Under the pieces are notes generated by a model, which had not been told where the DNA came from, made no database searches, and saw nothing but the letters and a program-made list of their open reading frames with translations. From positions 47,339,733 to 47,403,732 of the forward strand of contig NC_068571.1 of NCBI RefSeq assembly GCF_025698545.1: 64,000 nucleotides of DNA, read 5' to 3'. Every line of letters begins with the position of its first letter. The first letter of the stretch is position 1. Source of the DNA: Gossypium raimondii. Its lineage: Eukaryota; Streptophyta; Magnoliopsida; Malvales; Malvaceae. The position numbers were made by a program, and so were the translations under genes. Below, in pieces: positions 12,618-25,407 of the stretch.

Positions 12618-12717
12618 GTCTATGGTGGTTTTTAGATTTCTCTGAGTAATAATGTCAAATAATGGAAGGGAATCCTATTAGATTTTATAACCCATTTCAA
12701 TCTCCTTACCTGGCTAC

Positions 12718-12726
12718 TTTATATAT
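12718..12726 (-). promoter_or_regulatory. Possible TATA box of AZG2
   Basis: TATATAAAG read on the minus strand, about 100 bp upstream of the AZG2 start codon, within a longer TA-rich stretch. Spacing is plausible for a plant core promoter, but the AT-rich setting makes chance matches common. Confidence 0.35.
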
Positions 12727-12805
12727 AATATTATATATTTTATATGTCAAAAGCTGCTTCCTATGTTAACTTATCCGTCAGCTGTGATATTAAATATAAC
12801 GAGGA

Positions 12806-13156
12806 GGTAAAAGTATATACTAGAGGTTATATTGTAATTTATCCATTCTATTTAAAAACAGATAAATTAGTTCATGTATATTAGATCAAAAAATAAATTA
12901 GTGTTTTCTATTAAAAGTTTCATTTATCTGTATTATTAAAAACTAGTGTGACTGACAAAATAATCAAACAGTGGCACGTGGTGTGCCGCATTAACCTCAT
13001 GCTAATGTATAGAGACCAATTTTTAATAATAGAAATGGATGAAATTTTTAACAGAATGATTAATTTGCTCATTGATCTAATGTATAAGGACTAATTTAAG
13101 TAGATGACAAAATGTAGCCTAACTCGTAGTACAATAACCTTCATAATACTTTTGGT
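12806..13156. repeat. Diverged GGTAAAAGTACC-family MITE upstream of AZG2
   Basis: Begins GGTAAAAGTATA and ends with an imperfect inverse. Internally it has the family phrases (attagatcaaaaa, ttaaaagtttcat, ctgacaaaataatcaaacagtgg, acgtggtgtgcc, tgatctaatgtataagg). It lies about 190 bp upstream of the AZG2 start codon, so it may overlap the gene's distal promoter. Confidence 0.65.
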
Positions 13157-13292
13157 GAGATATATTTCTACTGCATGAATATTTCAGATCTAACCTACTA
13201 AAACAATCGAACAATGCTGTTAAAATTTAGAAACTTATGTCATGTATGATAAAAATATTTTATTTTAATACTTCTACGCAAAAAATTTAAAA

Positions 13293-13651
13293 GGTCAAAA
13301 TATGTTCCAAATCATTGTACTTTTTGCATGTTTGGAATTTAGTCCATTTACTTTTATTTCCAGAATTTAGTCCCTTTATTTTTCGGATTTAAAATTTCAG
13401 GTTCAATTGTTAAAATCATTAAAAATATCATGTTAAAGTTATTGGTATGATATTTTGAAATAATAAAATATTCACTTGGTAGCCCTGTAAAAAAAAACAT
13501 TGTAATGGACTTGAATTTGAATAATTTTAATTGCATTAATAATTGGATTTGTATAATCCAAAAGTAGAGGACTAAATTCTTAGAAATAGAAATAGAAAGA
13601 CTAAATTCCAAATGTACGAAGAGTACATAGACTTTAAAGCATATTTTAACC
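13293..13651. repeat. TIR element, GGTTAAAATATGCT family, copy 1
   Basis: The left end (GGTCAAAATATGTTCC, then GGAATTTAGTCC) is inverted at the right end (GGACTAAATTC, then GCATATTTTAACC). About 360 bp, non-coding. Related copies lie at 13966-14332 and 29470-29735, with fragments near 36735 and 60240. Confidence 0.65.
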
Positions 13652-13965
13652 AAATTTAAAAATATATACTTTTTATACATACCAAATTTAAAATAATGAT
13701 GAATGTATCATCCTATATATATTAGCAACTTGGAGGGTATATGACAAAATCCCGAAACTAATTGCTAATAATCTAAGTGTAATCATAATAGTATTTTATT
13801 GATGAAGAAATGATGGCTAGGGTTTGGGTTTGAAATAAATTTGACTGACTGATTTGTCATTGTGGTCTGTGGTCCAATGGCCTATCAACAATTAAACAAA
13901 TAATTTCCAGTCAATTTGTAATCCTTGAAAGCAACTTTTCTCCCTTCACAATTTAATTATATAAT

Positions 13966-14332
13966 GGTTAAAGTATGCTACAAGTCCTTATACTCTTGGT
14001 GAATTTGAAATTTAGTCTCTATACTTTTAATTCTAGCAATTTGGTCCCTTTACTTTCATATTTCAAAATTCAAGTTCAACTGTTAACATTTTTAATCTTT
14101 TTGTTAAATTCAGGTTAATTACAACACCTTTTTTAATTACATGACTGCCAAATGAATTTTCTTTTAATTTCAAAATGTCACACCAACAAATTTAACAAAA
14201 AATTTAATAGTGTTAACTGTTGCACCTAAATTTTGAAATTTAAATAATAGAAGGATTAAATTCTTGAAAATAAAAGTATAGTGACTAGATTCTAAATTTG
14301 TAAATAGCACAGTGACCTATGGCATATTAAGA
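13966..14332. repeat. TIR element, GGTTAAAATATGCT family, copy 2
   Basis: Begins GGTTAAAGTATGCTACAAGTCC, contains ATTTAGTCTCTATAC and CAACTGTTAAC, and closes with an inverted GCATATTAAGAC. Same family as 13293-13651, about 315 bp away in the same orientation. Confidence 0.6.
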
Positions 14333-15578
14333 CACAATTTATTTATTTATTTTTCAAAGTTAAGGCAGAAATTAATAACAAAAAATCTTGACAAAATCTA
14401 GATTAGGAGCGAATGTTGGATAAATTATGTGTATCTATTTGGCTTCATTTATTTATTTTAATATTTCAAAAATCATTTTCAAATATGGATGTTAAATATA
14501 AATATTTTAAGAAATAAACCCTTAAATCTATTCTAAATAAACTCTTTGACATTTAATTTGTATTCAACTAAACCCTCACTATAAAATAATGTTTCACTTT
14601 AAATAAATGATTCTTTTATACAAATCAAAGAATAAGATTTTTTAATACATTAAAAATCTAAATACTTGTTTTTTTTAAATCTAAATTTTCTTAATTTTTG
14701 TTGTTATTATTATACATATATTTTTTTGAACAATTTTATTATAGGTTCTGATTATATTTGCTTTTTTTTTTACATAATACCTAAAACTACCCATAGTCCC
14801 TCCCCAACCCATAAATAGGAGGATAACGCGCTTCAGCACACTCAAACTCATGTTCCCTTACATTAGCAACAATGTTCATACCAATCAAGCTAAGACTCAA
14901 TCAACCTTATAGATATAAAGAAGTACAAATTATAAGAATACATTATGTAATAAATAATTGCAACAAATTTATATACTGAAAAAAATAAAAGATATATGAT
15001 GTTAATTTAATCAAAAGAAAAACAGCCCTTGCTTACTAAAATTATATATTTAGTGTAGTAGCTCGAAAATTCCAAAACTAAAATCTTTGAATGATCACTA
15101 AATTTAATTTTATAATAGAAAATCAAAACCAAATTTGTTATTTAATTGCGTGATCCTCGAGTCTTAATTTAATAATTTTTTAACTTTAAATAAAAAAAAT
15201 TCCAACTTGAGTTGGTAATTATCAAATCGAACTCGAGCTATTGATCGAGTTGAATTTACTCTTAGTAATACTTGGCTCGAACGGCTTGCAAGTCATATCA
15301 ATTTTTTTCATTTTTAATATATATTTTGAATGTTTTATATTATCAAAATATGTTATTGCCTTTAACCTACATTATTAACTTTAAGCTTAATTATCAAGTC
15401 GAACCCAAACTTGAATATGTAGGAGTTTAATGAAACTTGAATATGGAAATTGATTAACGAGCTTAATCAAAATCAAGGTTAAAATTAAATACTCGATTGA
15501 ACGCAAACCGAATATTGAATTTCAATATTCAAATCAAGCTTGCCAGTATTCGAACTCGACTCAGACTAATTATTATTA

Positions 15579-15997
15579 GGGTAAACTATAAAAATAGTCA
15601 ATTTTGTTTGCCTCAGATGATATTTTAGTCACTTATGTTTGAAGTGTTACGTTTTAGTCACTTACGTTATTGTTTTGTTACGAAGTGGTCACTCTACCGT
15701 TAAGCTTTGTTACCTTCCTAACGGCGATCCTACGTGGCAGTCCAAATGGGTTTTAAATGCCAACTTAGATGTCTTACTTGGCAATCCAAATTAAATTTAT
15801 TTAATTAAAAATATATTTTCATCCTAGCAACTGGTCATCCAAGTTGACATTTAAAATCCATTTGAACTACTACGTAGGACTACCATTACGGAGGTAATGA
15901 AGTTTAACGGTAGAGTGACCACTTCGTAACAAAATGATAACGTAGATGACTAAAATATAATCTGAAAAAAAACAAAAGTGACCATTTTTATAGTTAT
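15579..15997. mobile_element. TIR element (GGGTAAACTA family), 419 bp
   Basis: Starts GGGTAAACTATAAAAATAG and ends with the inverse CATTTTTATAGTTAT. Arms carry TTTTAGTCACTTA(T/C)GTT phrases. The flanks AATTATTATTA (15568-15578) and AATTCTTATTA (15998-16008) match at 10 of 11 bases, consistent with a Mutator-type target duplication. Same family as 46372-47118. Confidence 0.7.
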
Positions 15998-16488
15998 AAT
16001 TCTTATTAATATTATTTGAAGCCCAAGGATTAAAGAAAAAAAATGGATTAGATCGAAAACTTTGATTTCTTTTTTCTCGTTACTTGGAAAAGATTCCATC
16101 GCTAATAATAAAGCATTAAAATTACCAAAGTTACGCATGCTGCCTGGCTAGGGCTGGCTGCTACACTGTACCTATTCCTATTAATATATTTTGACTTTTT
16201 TGTATTTCTAAAATAATATTTTTTATATAAATAAATATACATAATTAAACTTAAATTGCTTTATATCCATTTAAAATTAAAATTATACGTATCAAAAGAT
16301 AATTAACCTGCACTCGAAACAGTTCAATAACTTATTTTATTACTTTTAAAAATATTTAAGCTTTTTACATATTTTTATGATTAAATTCAAATTAAATTAA
16401 ATTTATATATAATAAAGCTTTTTGAAGAGATATAATATAGAAAAAGTAAAAGTAATTTGAAGATTATTATACTAAAAGTCGAATTTTA

Positions 16489-16803
16489 TTTTGTCATTTT
16501 TACTTACAAATAAGCAAACTGGTCATTGTACATTAGATCAAATAGTGAACTGATCCTTCTGTTGAAAAATCCATCTACTTCTACTGTTAAAATCTGGTCA
16601 TTGTACATTAACATGAGGTACACATGGCATGTCACGTATAATTGTCTCGTTATTTTTTCATCTACACTAATTTTTAACTGTAGAAATAGATGAAACTTTA
16701 AATAGAAATGATCATTCTGCTCTTTGATCTAACATATAAAGACTGATTTATTTATTTTTAAATAAAAATAATAAAATGTAATATAACTCTCACTGTTCTT
16801 ACC
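16489..16803. repeat. Diverged GGTAAAAGTACC-family MITE
   Basis: Shares the internal phrases of the family (caaactggtcattgtacatt, attagatcaaatagt, catggcatgtcacgt, gaaatagatgaaactt, gctctttgatctaac). The ends are eroded. No coding capacity. Confidence 0.55.
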
Positions 16804-17475
16804 TATAAAAATATAAATATAGTATAAAACTTAGATGCTAAGAAAAAGGGGTTATTTGTTGTTTATTTTTTCCTTAAATGTTTTTTTGGGAACCGTTATT
16901 TTTTATAATGTTTTCGGGGACACCATTAACTAATACATAGTGACATTATTTAAGAATTTCCTTTTGGGAAACATTAACTAATACCGAGTTAAAGACAAAT
17001 ATATATAATTAATTGGTTTCCACTTTATCTATTAAAATATATTAAAAATTATAATGTTTGTAAAATAATACTTTAAAAATTAAATCATCGAAATAATTTA
17101 TTTCAACATTATTCCGTACTTTTAAATAATTTAACTTGAATGAAGATTTTTTTATTGGAGTAGGGATGGGTGTCACATTATTTGAACCAAGATTAAGCGG
17201 GTGTCGGCATGAGATTTAACTATCACTAATCCTTATAATATATGTTATATGCGAATCATTTTAAAAGAATAAACATGAAAAATACTAACAAGTAACAATT
17301 ATATGACAAGTAAATTAGTTTTAAAAATATGAATTAAAGTAAAAACTTTGTCATATTGTACTCTCTAAAGAAAAATGTAGGTTCAAAATTGAGGATGATT
17401 TTACTTGAGAAAAACAACTACGAAACCTGAACATATACATGGAAGGTAAAATAATAATTTATTAATATTTTGATT

Positions 17476-17580
17476 AAGCTTAGCTTAATTGGCATAGTTG
17501 TTATTATAACAACAAGGAGAATGTGGGTTAAGCTCATTATTTTCTCCAATTTAAGGATTGAAGAAAGGTTAGGAATCAAA
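17476..17580 (+). repeat. Possible tRNA-derived SINE fragment
   Basis: TAGCTTAATTGG resembles a pol III A box, and GTGGGTTAAGCTC, about 45 bp downstream, is a weak B-box match. Not a functional tRNA gene: no cloverleaf can be completed. Confidence 0.3.
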
Positions 17581-17632
17581 GTAGTCAATATATATATATA
17601 AAATTATTAATATTTATTATTAGGGTAAACTA

Positions 17633-18185
17633 CACTCAATGTCACTAAATTATTAGTAAATTCACGTTTTGGTCATTCAACTTCAAAAAGTTACAAAATG
17701 GTCACTAAACTATTTAAAAGTTTTCATTTAAGTCACTGAATTATTCAAAATTTTTTATTTAAGTTAATGGGTTGTTAAGGGTTTTTTTTTCTAAAGTGTG
17801 GCTAGCGAACTCTAAGTGATGATTCGACGATTAGTATGATGAACTAATACTCATTAACGAGTAAAAGAACATAGGTTAGATCCAAGTCAATTTGATAGTC
17901 AGTGTTGAAAATCAAAGAATAAAGCTATTCGGATTTTGGTTTGCAGATTTATAATATTCAAAACTATTTCTTAAAAAAAACTAAATTATAGAAGAGAAAG
18001 GAGAGAAGAACTTTCGATTGATGCAAGTGGTGCGAACAAAGAAAACCATACAACAACAATTTTAACAGCCTAGTGACTTAAATAAAACTTTTAAATAGTT
18101 TAGTGGCTATTTTATAATTTTTTGAAATTAAATAATCAAAATATAAATTTACTAATAGTTTTATGACATTGGGTGTGGTTTAACT
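17633..18185. mobile_element. TIR element (GGGTAAACTACACTCAATGTCA type)
   Basis: The left arm (GGGTAAACTACACTCAATG, ATTAGTAAATTCACG, CAAAAAGTTACAAAATGGTCA) is inverted at the right end (TGGCTATTTTATAATTTTTTG, TTTACTAATAG, CATTGGGTGTGGTTTAAC). About 550 bp, no coding region. The outer boundary is approximate. Confidence 0.6.
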
Positions 18186-18645
18186 TAGAGTAAAAATATG
18201 TTAAAATCATTAAACAGTAATTCTAGCCGGAAGGAATAGACCCGGATTATATTTTATCCACACACGGACCGGGACCGAGTCTAGCGGGTCAGCGACAGGT
18301 CTAGCTCTGGGTCACTTTAAAAAATAAAATTTAAATATTGCATGCGTAAAAAGTAATTTACAGGTTTTTCTTTTTTTTACTGACTATTTTGTTGAGGAAT
18401 TAAAACTGCAGTGAGTTCTTCTTTTAAGAGACAAAGTGAAGCCTAAAAAGTAGGAGGTTAAAAATCATTATAATAAAATACCACTTCAATTATATATTTT
18501 TCATCCCTATTGTTAATAATTTCACGTTATTTAATTAAGCACATTTTGATTTTTATATTAATATTTATTTTTATTTCCCAATATGAAAACTTTCTTGAAA
18601 GCAAGAGATTAAAAAAATATTTCTCTCTAAAAAAATATGGGTTTC

Positions 18646-18895
18646 ATGATAAGGGCGAAGCCAAAATTTTTTTTTAGGGGTCGAAATTAAATTTTAATTT
18701 TTAATAGTCTATACCTTTATAATTTTTAAATGATTAAATTAAAATTTTATAATTTTAGAAGCGTCAAAGTGTAATTTTATCTTTATTAATTTAAAATTTT
18801 AAAAATTTCTAAATGACCTAAATAGTAATTTTCCATTTTAAGGGGGTCGGGCCCCTGCCAGCCCCCGGATTCGCCTCTATTTCATGAAAAATTTT
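18646..18895. repeat. Dispersed GGGGCGAAGCC-type repeat
   Basis: Begins near AAGGGCGAAGCCAAAATTTTT and ends near GGCCCCTGCCAGCCCCCGGATTCGCC. A related unit lies at 31627-31895 and a fragment at about 56740-56860. AT-rich inside with GC-rich ends; no coding capacity. Confidence 0.55.
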
Positions 18896-19132
18896 GATAA
18901 TTCTTAACAGTGAATTTATTAAATGAATTTTAAATAAAAGGACTTTTTTATCCCTTTGTTAACTATTTATTCTAATTTTTTTGTTATATTCAATCTTCAA
19001 TAATTTTAATTAAAAAATAAAAAATTAATTAGTTATAAAAAATATTTTAATTATTATTAAATTACATTATAAATTGTATTATGTTCTAATGTAATCATAT
19101 GTTAAACATAATGTATTGTTCAATTAACATAT

Positions 19133-19380
19133 GCTTTTTTTTTAATTGTACATACAACTAAATAATTATAACCAAAATTAATCATTATAAGTACAATCAA
19201 AAATATAATTGGAATATATTTAAACCAAAATAAAAAATAATTTATACAGAGTTCACATATAGTGAGACGTAAACCATAATAAATATAGATCGATAACCCA
19301 CACTGGTTTACACAAACTGAGACTCGAACTTGAGATTTTAAAGTTTCCAAGATCTTAACCTTACCATTAAGCTAAGGCTT
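19133..19380 (-). repeat. tRNA-derived SINE-like element
   Basis: On the minus strand the unit begins GCCTTAGCTTAATGGTAAGG. This contains an A-box match (TAGCTTAATGG, complement 19364-19374), followed about 40 bp later by AGTTCGAGTCTC, a good B-box match. The body runs about 180 bp and ends in an A-rich tail (AATTAAAAAAAAAGC). This is the pattern of a plant tRNA-related SINE. Target duplications were not resolved. Confidence 0.45.
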
Positions 19381-19395
19381 TGTAGTGGGACAACG

Positions 19396-21545
19396 ACTTC
19401 CTTAAGAGAAATCTGCAAAGTGTTGCTCACTAGGAGTTGACGAATCCTTCAACGTGTTGATATTGTCTCCAGTGGAAGTTTTGTCTCTAAACTCTAATAA
19501 GAGCCTAAGTGTCTGAAGAGACAACGGGTTCACAAAATAAGAGTATCTAATTTGGTGCTTGTTAAAGAGGACTAAGCGGACGCACGTAGTTATCTACCAA
19601 TTAAATCTCAATGTTTGCTCTTTGTGAGATTTGAACTCATGCAGTGATAATTATATTTTGTTCTTATCACCTCTTACTTTTTGTTTCTTGTTTAATTTTT
19701 ATGCAAATATATGTGAAATATTTAATTAATTATTTATAATATTAACTTTGAGATAATTTTTAAATCTATATTTTAATCAATTTTTCATTTCAACATTCTT
19801 AATAATAGTAACTGATTGATATTACATAAAATAATATAATTAATTCATCTTAAGATTAATATGTAATTGAATTAAATATAATTTTAAAAATTAAATTAAA
19901 TTTAAATAAAATATAATTTTTTGAAAGTAAAATATAAAATTTTAAAAAAGAAGGTAAATATATTTAATTTTAAAAACTTCAATATGTAATTAAATTTTGA
20001 TTATTAATAATTAAAAATAGATAAATGAAAAACTAAATAGTAAACACATAGATAAATAATAATAAAGGTATAATTGTCTTTTATTTGAAATTTACTTATA
20101 GTAGATCTCGATGCAGTTTATAGCTTGAGATAATAGGGTAAGTATATTTTACACTAAACCTAAGAGGATAAGTGTCTTTTAACCAAAAAATTACAATTAA
20201 ATAATTATTAAATTGTAATTTTAATCCTATTAATTTGACGGTTAAATTCTGTAATTAGTCCCTATATTATGCACAAATTGTTGATTCGGTCCTTTTACTA
20301 TGATATTAGTCATTTTTAGTATTTTTATTTATTAAATTTTAAAATTTCAGTCCTGCCCAATTAATAACCTATAAATTATGCTATTTTCTAAAGTCTTATG
20401 CGGCAAATATATTATCGCATGTATAATGTCATATAAGCTATTTCGGTATTGTTTAATAAACTAAAAATTAATTGTTGAAAAATTAAGTATTGTGAATTTA
20501 AGTTATAAAATCTATTTGATATATTACTTAAAATAAAGTACAAAATATAATTAAACCGTGTTATATAATTTTTAAAATTATGGGAAAATATTTTATATTT
20601 TATCCTTAATTTTAAATATTTAAAATTGAATTAATTAATTAATTAAAATGATTTTCCATTAAATTTTATTTGAAATTTTTATAGGGTTGTTTTATTATGG
20701 ACTGTCAAGTACATGTAAAAAAACAAATCATTGAAAATATTTTTTAATGGTTTATTAATTTTTCAATGGTTTATTAGATAAAGTCTTAGGGTGTGTTTGA
20801 TAAACTGAAAATTAAGTACTAAATTTTTACTATTAGATTTTATAAGCGTTGAGTTTATATTAAAAATTGTTTGGTAAATTAGTAAATATAAGTTTTGAAT
20901 ATAATTATGTTTATTGATAAAAGTAAATAGTGATTTTAAAAGATAATATATTTTTAATTTTGATGCTACTAACATAATATTTTATATTATTTTGGATGAA
21001 AGATGAATATGTTAATTTGAATATTTAATTTAAAAAGAATATAATTTATTTCAATTTCTTAATAAAATAAAATCAACAAAATATTTTCTACATTAAATGA
21101 TAAGTAAAAATTAAAATGATTATAAAACACATTTAAAATATTAAACGTTGAAAATTTTCAATGTTTATCAAACACACCCTTGGGTAATAAATTTAACAAC
21201 TACTGTTTTGAGTTAAGACTAAAATTTTAAAAATCGATAAGTATGGACACTAAAATGATCAAATTGAAGAATAATGACTAAATCCACAATCTACACATAA
21301 TACAAGACTAATGACAAAATTTAACTTATTGACTTTAACTGTTACAATTAGCTCAAAAATATCAAGATGAGATTAACTGGTACTTAAAAATCTGAAATGA
21401 AAGCTAGTAATATTGAAAATAAAACTTACATAATAATTAATTATAGTAGTTTTATGTCAATTGCCTAACTTCTCTTGTTAAGGATTTCCTCAATTCTCTC
21501 ATTTAGAAGTGATTTTCTTCAATAACAATGTATAACTTTTGTAAT
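19396..21545. other. AT-rich non-genic stretch
   Basis: No coding region can be supported. It is very AT-rich with scattered short repeat phrases of the families listed elsewhere, for example a diverged inverted pair around 20205-20290 and 21235-21340 (phrases like AATTTAACTTATTGAC and ATTAGTCC). Confidence 0.5.
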
Positions 21546-21554
21546 CTCTTTATC

Positions 21555-21799
21555 GGGATATTTACTAAAATATTATAACAAAACAAAAATTACCAAAATG
21601 TTATAACTTTTTTATTTACCAAAATATATTTTTATTTACCAAAATATATCAAAAAAATAAAAAAAACAAAAAAAATTGAAAAAAAAAATCTGACCGATGT
21701 GACGGGTGTACCTTGGTCACGCTAATGGGATTGGCGGCACCAAAGGTGCCAAAGCCATTGGCGGCACCAATGGTGCCAATACCATTGGCGGCACCAATG
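21555..21799 (+). repeat. Left TIR of the MULE, with palindromic sub-repeats
   Basis: The outer 140 bp are AT-rich with ATTTACCAAAATAT repeats. The inner part begins ACCGATGTGACGGGTGTAC and continues as alternating GGCGGCACCAAAGGTGCC and GGCGGCACCAATGGTGCC palindromes spaced about 24 bp apart. Near-identical to the reverse complement of 28547-28792. Confidence 0.92.
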
Positions 21800-22072
21800 G
21801 TGCCGTATTGATTGGCGGCACTACTCGTATTATAAAAACGACCTTTGTCCAGCTGAAGAGAGAAAAATCAAAAGAAAAGAAGAAGAAGAAGAAGAAGAGT
21901 TGTTGCGGAAAAGAAGAGAAAAAGAGGAGAAAAAGAAGGTGTTTTTTAAAAAAATAATTGATTATATTGTTGTTATTATTTTGTATATTTTGTAATATTT
22001 TTTGTTTTACTTTAGTTATTAAGATTAATAAAACTCAAAATAATAGTATTAGTTAGTATTATTATTATTATT

Positions 22073-22198
<126 letters not shown>

Positions 22199-22498
22199 AG
22201 TATTAAGATGTTATTAATGTATTAAGATGTAACTTAGTAATATTATAGTTAGCAAAAAACTAGTAATATTATTATGGTTACTTACTATTTTTATTTACGA
22301 AAATAAACTAGTTAGTAAAAAACTAGTATTATTATTATAGTTAGTTAGTTAGTTAGTTATTATTTTTAGTAAAATTAATAATTTTAGTGTGTATTATTTT
22401 GTAAATTATTTTGAGTATAAAATTTTTTTAAGTAATTTAGTTACCGTTCGAGAATTTTTATGAGATTTTGTTTTTTTTTGACAGATTAATTATTGAAG

Positions 22499-25190
22499 AT
22501 GGATGCTAAGTTTCTTGTATGCGTTTATTTCGATAGAGTCATCTTGACAACAAGTGTTGGATGTGTATTTGAATGTCGGCAACAAATAGCAATGAGATTT
22601 AATAGAAATGTATCGTTCGATGAAATGAAGGCAATGATTAATGCAAAAATTCATAGATGTTGTGGGAGAAGGATATCAAAAATTTTCTACAAGTTTCCAG
22701 TTTCGACAAATCCGGTCAAATTCGTCGAAATGGAACTTGTAGACGACGAAAACGTTGAGACAATGGTTGATCTCTACTGTGGGAATGGGAGTGAGAAGAA
22801 TGCACCGATTCACTTATTTGCTGAGTTAGTCGGTATAGAGCAAAATGAAGATGTTAATGCATCTGATGAAGAAGACGGGACTGAAGAACCGTGGATGGTG
22901 GCTCCAATATCATACGTTGATAGTGAATCAACTATGGGTGGGATCGGTATCGACCTGAATATTACACCCGATGTTGACATGGTTGGTGGTGAAGAAGAAG
23001 GTGCTGGCGAAGAAGAAGGTGGTGGCAATCATTGTGATGAAGAGGTCGATAGTGACGGTGATCCCGATGTTGACGATGTACCTAATGATATTGACGATGA
23101 AGATGTCAAGAACGATGAAGGCATTAACGCTTCTTCGGTCGGGGAGCAGATGCAGCGTATTGTGATACACAATAATCCTGGGCCGCACATGTCGCTCATA
23201 GACCCCGACTCAGCGTATGTAGCTGAGTTTCCAGAGTACCCTGAAATAGTTCATTCTCACGGGCTACCCGTAACATCTGATGATAATGAGATATTCATAG
23301 GCCAGAGATTCAGCTGTAAAGAAGAGTGCGTTTATGCCATTAAACGGTACAACATGAAGATATCGATGGATTATAAAGTATCCGTGTCTACTCCGACAAT
23401 ATATGTTGGGGAGTGTTGGAAGGCAGCGGAAGGCTACAATTGGCGGGTACGAGCTGCATTCATTAGAAGTTCTCAGCTGTGGGAGATACGGAAATTTGTT
23501 GGTCCTCATACATGCACATCAACACGTATGACAGAAGATCATGGAAAACTTGATTCAAAAACTATATGTGCGTGTATCATGCCAATGGTGAAGGACATGT
23601 CGACCATTAAAGTTTCGATACTCATTGCGGAAATGCAAGCACGATTCCAGTATCGAGTCTCATATCGGAAGGCATGGATAGCTAAACAGATGGTGACGGA
23701 GCAACTGTATGGGGATTATGATTCATCGTATAACGAGCTTTAATATTGGATAGCTGCTATGCGGGAATACGTACCGGGGACTGTGATTGAGTTGCAGACA
23801 AGTCCATATTACGGCCCGGATGACCAGTTACAGCCGGCAAAAAGGATTTTCCATCGGATGTTCTGGACGTTCGATCCATGTGTGCGGGCATTTCCCCACT
23901 GCAAGCCGCTTGTGCAGGTGGATGGGACATGGCTGTATGAAAAATATACACATATCCTACTTCTTGCAGTTGCTCAAGACGGTAACAGAAACGTGCTCCC
24001 GATAGCATTTGCTATCGTAGATAAAGAGAACATGGAATCTTGGGAATTCTTCCTCACAAATCTGCGGAGGTATGTTATTAGGAACGATAACATTTGCATC
24101 ATCTTCGATAGAGGGAAGGGTTTAATTGCAGCTATTAGACGTTCCGGTGTACCGTGGAGATCCGTTTACTGCATTCGTCACATTGCGTCTAACTTCCATA
24201 AAGATTATAAGAATGCAGACTGGAAGAGACAAGTCGTGGCAATGGGTAAATGATAACTTTATCTTTTCACTATAAGTTGTAATGTTTGATGTTATCGACT
24301 TACTAGAACTTATTTTTCGTTAATACGTATGCAGCGTACGAGTTAGAGCCACATATTTTCCGGTAAAGAATGATACGACTTGAGGGTGACATGGAGGGCA
24401 GACAAACACATCTTTCCGAGAATGGTTGCGCACAATGGAGCCGTGGTAGTGGGCTTAAAGTTTTGACGAGGGCTTTCGTTACGGCCATATGACCACAAAC
24501 TTAGTCGAGGGGATCAACGCTGTCTTGTTGAAAACACGTCATCTTGCGATTGCATTGGTATTTTCTGCTACTTTTTACAGGCTGGCTACTTTGATGCCAA
24601 GAATGGGTCAGCAGCAAGTCGGCCAGATTCAGGCGGGACATGTGTTTGTCGAACATGTAAGGGATGCAATGGTCGTAAACCGTCGGTTGGCGAGGTCAAT
24701 GAACGTGGAAATATATTCACGACGACTGGAAACATTTCGAGTTACTAAGAACATCGGTCGTCGACCTAGGTCCTACGGAGTTGATCTCCGAATAGGCGGG
24801 CATGAAAAGGTGAAGTTTGAAACAATTCATTATCCCTGTGCGCATGTCGTGGCAGCGTGTGCTAAAGTCAACCTTGATGTTGAACAATATGTCGATGATG
24901 TGTACACGCTGGAGCGCACATTGCGTGTTTGGGAGAATGAGTTCCCCGTCCTGCCGGACCTATCTACGTGGGAGGTGCCGCCGATGACTTTCGAGCTGAT
25001 CCCAGACAGAGGGCTAAGGAGGAATCCAATGGGTCGTCCGCAGTCAAGCAGAATCCGTAATGAGATGGACATTAGGGAAAATTTTGATGGAAAGCGTTGT
25101 GGAATATGCCGGTTAAGTGGTCATAGCCGGAATAAATGCCCTAACCGAAACTTTCATGTTGGTCAGTCGTCCGGATCGGGGCGAAATTGA
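22499..25190 (+). pseudogene. MULE (Mutator-like) transposase, decayed
   Basis: Two exons fit: 22499-24245 and 24335-25190 (GT-AG, in frame). Order of domains: an N-terminal MuDR-type domain (about residues 1-110) and an acidic linker; a DUF/zinc-binding region with RFSCKEECVYAIKRYN and GPHTCTSTRM; the MULE DDE catalytic domain with QVDGTWLYEKY, IIFDRGKGLI, a CIRH motif and TTNLVEGINAVL; a SWIM-type region ending YPCAHVVAAC; and a zinc knuckle CGICRLSGHSRNKC. It is inactivated by TAA at 23741, TAA at 24364, a one-base loss in a G run near 24395, TAG at 24447 and TAA at 24456. The first CxC pair of SWIM appears lost (HEK present). The acceptor-like TTTTTTTTTGACAG 10-15 bp before the ATG suggests a leader intron. 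The ATG at 22499 is chosen because upstream in-frame codons lack an ATG. Confidence 0.92.
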
Positions 25191-25407
25191 TTTACTTTGT
25201 ATTTTGTTATAAATAGTAATTTTATTCGGCTTTGTACCATGTGCGCACTTGGAATTATTAAGATTATATCGAAAATAGAGACATTCATAATTCGATTGAG
25301 CTTTAATATAATGAAAAAAATAATAATGGATATTTATACAAAAAATTCAGAAGTAAGGTCAATTAAAATACAAATATGACTTTTTATACAGAAAGTGCAT
25401 CAAACCC

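Noticed and set aside
21706..21957. Open frame with GGTNGANTIGG repeats at the left TIR
   Set aside because: The repeat residues come from the palindromic TIR sub-repeats; it has no continuation into a known domain.
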